Source of the DNA: Euryarchaeota archaeon UBA60 | Lineage (GTDB): Archaea > Thermoplasmatota > Poseidoniia > Poseidoniales > Poseidoniaceae | NCBI GenBank assembly: GCA_002503395.1 | Contig: DARQ01000024.1 | Span: forward strand, 1-5,893 | Length of the DNA stretch: 5,893 bases | Reading direction: 5' to 3' | In this document: positions 5,713 to 5,893 of the stretch, one piece after another | How positions within the stretch are numbered: position 1 is the stretch's first letter | How the letters are laid out: each line of letters opens with the position of its first letter | Made by a program: the position numbers and the translations under genes | The notes under the pieces: model-generated | Told to the model about the DNA's origin: nothing | The model's input: only the letters and a program-made list of their open reading frames with translations | Databases searched by the model: none

Positions 5713-5893
5713 TCAATCTACATAATGGGCATAGGTCTGGTTGGACAACTTCTCAGCGACCACTTCCAGCACCTCATCCGAAGCATTACGAAAGGTCGGG
5801 TATTCACTATCACCCTGTGGGCGGCGCATTCCTGGCCATTTTCCGGCAACGTATGCCAATAACGCCTCCTTCATCAGAACCCCAGCCAGGACC
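5713..5893 (-). CDS. C-terminal end of an unrecognised protein (5' part outside window)
   Basis: An open frame enters from the right edge (first full codon at 5892) and gives 59 residues before TGA at 5715-5713. It begins VLAGVLMKEALLAYVAGKWPG and ends NQTYAHYVD. The stretch has a hydrophobic helix, a basic-Pro turn (GKWPGMRRPQG), then a predicted amphipathic helix (ASDEVLEVVAEKL). Codon choice resembles the downstream genes, and the frame stops 24 bases before the preferred SDR start, which supports a real upstream gene in the same operon. I do not recognise the family from this tail. It does not look like the end of a kynureninase, tryptophan dioxygenase or 3-hydroxyanthranilate dioxygenase as I remember them. 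Confidence 0.6.
   Translation of the reverse strand, partial: VLAGVLMKEALLAYVAGKWPGMRRPQGDSEYPTFRNASDEVLEVVAEKLSNQTYAHYVD

Noticed and set aside
5714..5716. TTG start for the SDR overlapping the upstream stop
   Set aside because: The overlap would allow coupling, but there is no ribosome-binding motif before it and the nine extra residues (RESRCGVE region) do not fit the family N-terminus. ATG 5689 is preferred.

Overview
The window holds one block of genes that all read on the minus strand, so transcription runs from high to low coordinates. In that order they are: the C-terminal end of an unrecognised protein (5893-5713), a short-chain dehydrogenase/reductase-like protein (SDR, about 5689-4880), a tetratricopeptide-repeat protein (TPR, 4816-3977), a 150-base non-coding gap, a luciferase-like flavin-dependent monooxygenase (LLM, 3826-2570), an asparaginase II-family amidohydrolase (2569-1400), and an aldehyde dehydrogenase (ALDH, 1397 to the left edge, cut off near its C-terminus). 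I support no plus-strand gene. I see no tRNA, rRNA, CRISPR array, transposase or attachment site. No stretch longer than 300 bases lacks a gene.

There are two expression blocks. In the downstream block (LLM, asparaginase-like, ALDH) the junctions are a stop directly followed by ATG and then a 2-base gap. The second and third genes each have a Shine-Dalgarno motif inside the end of the previous gene, so the three are very probably co-transcribed and translationally coupled. The upstream block (partial gene, SDR, TPR) has gaps of 24 and 63 bases. The 150-base gap between the blocks contains several small inverted repeats and a strong Shine-Dalgarno for the LLM gene. It is the likeliest place for a separate promoter or leader.

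Functionally this looks like a small-molecule catabolic locus. The ALDH carries the complete ALDH catalytic set. It also has two arginines at the positions that bind the carboxylates in 2-aminomuconate 6-semialdehyde dehydrogenase, so its substrate is probably a muconate-type semialdehyde or a similar acid semialdehyde. The SDR belongs to the non-canonical group in which Tyr-x-x-x-Lys is replaced by Ser-x-x-x-Arg. From memory, relatives of it sit in bacterial kynurenine/3-hydroxyanthranilate degradation clusters next to this kind of ALDH. No tryptophan dioxygenase, kynurenine monooxygenase, kynureninase, 3-hydroxyanthranilate dioxygenase or decarboxylase is visible here, so the pathway is a hypothesis. 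The most unusual point is a tightly coupled flavin monooxygenase, amidohydrolase and semialdehyde dehydrogenase, in which the amidohydrolase has a Glu where the characterised enzyme has a zinc-binding Lys.

The organism cannot be named. Base composition looks moderate to slightly GC-rich, Shine-Dalgarno motifs are common, GTG is used as a start, and AGG, AGA and ATA codons are tolerated. The proteins are rather acidic. This fits a free-living, perhaps marine, uncultivated bacterium or archaeon. I cannot decide between the two domains from this window.
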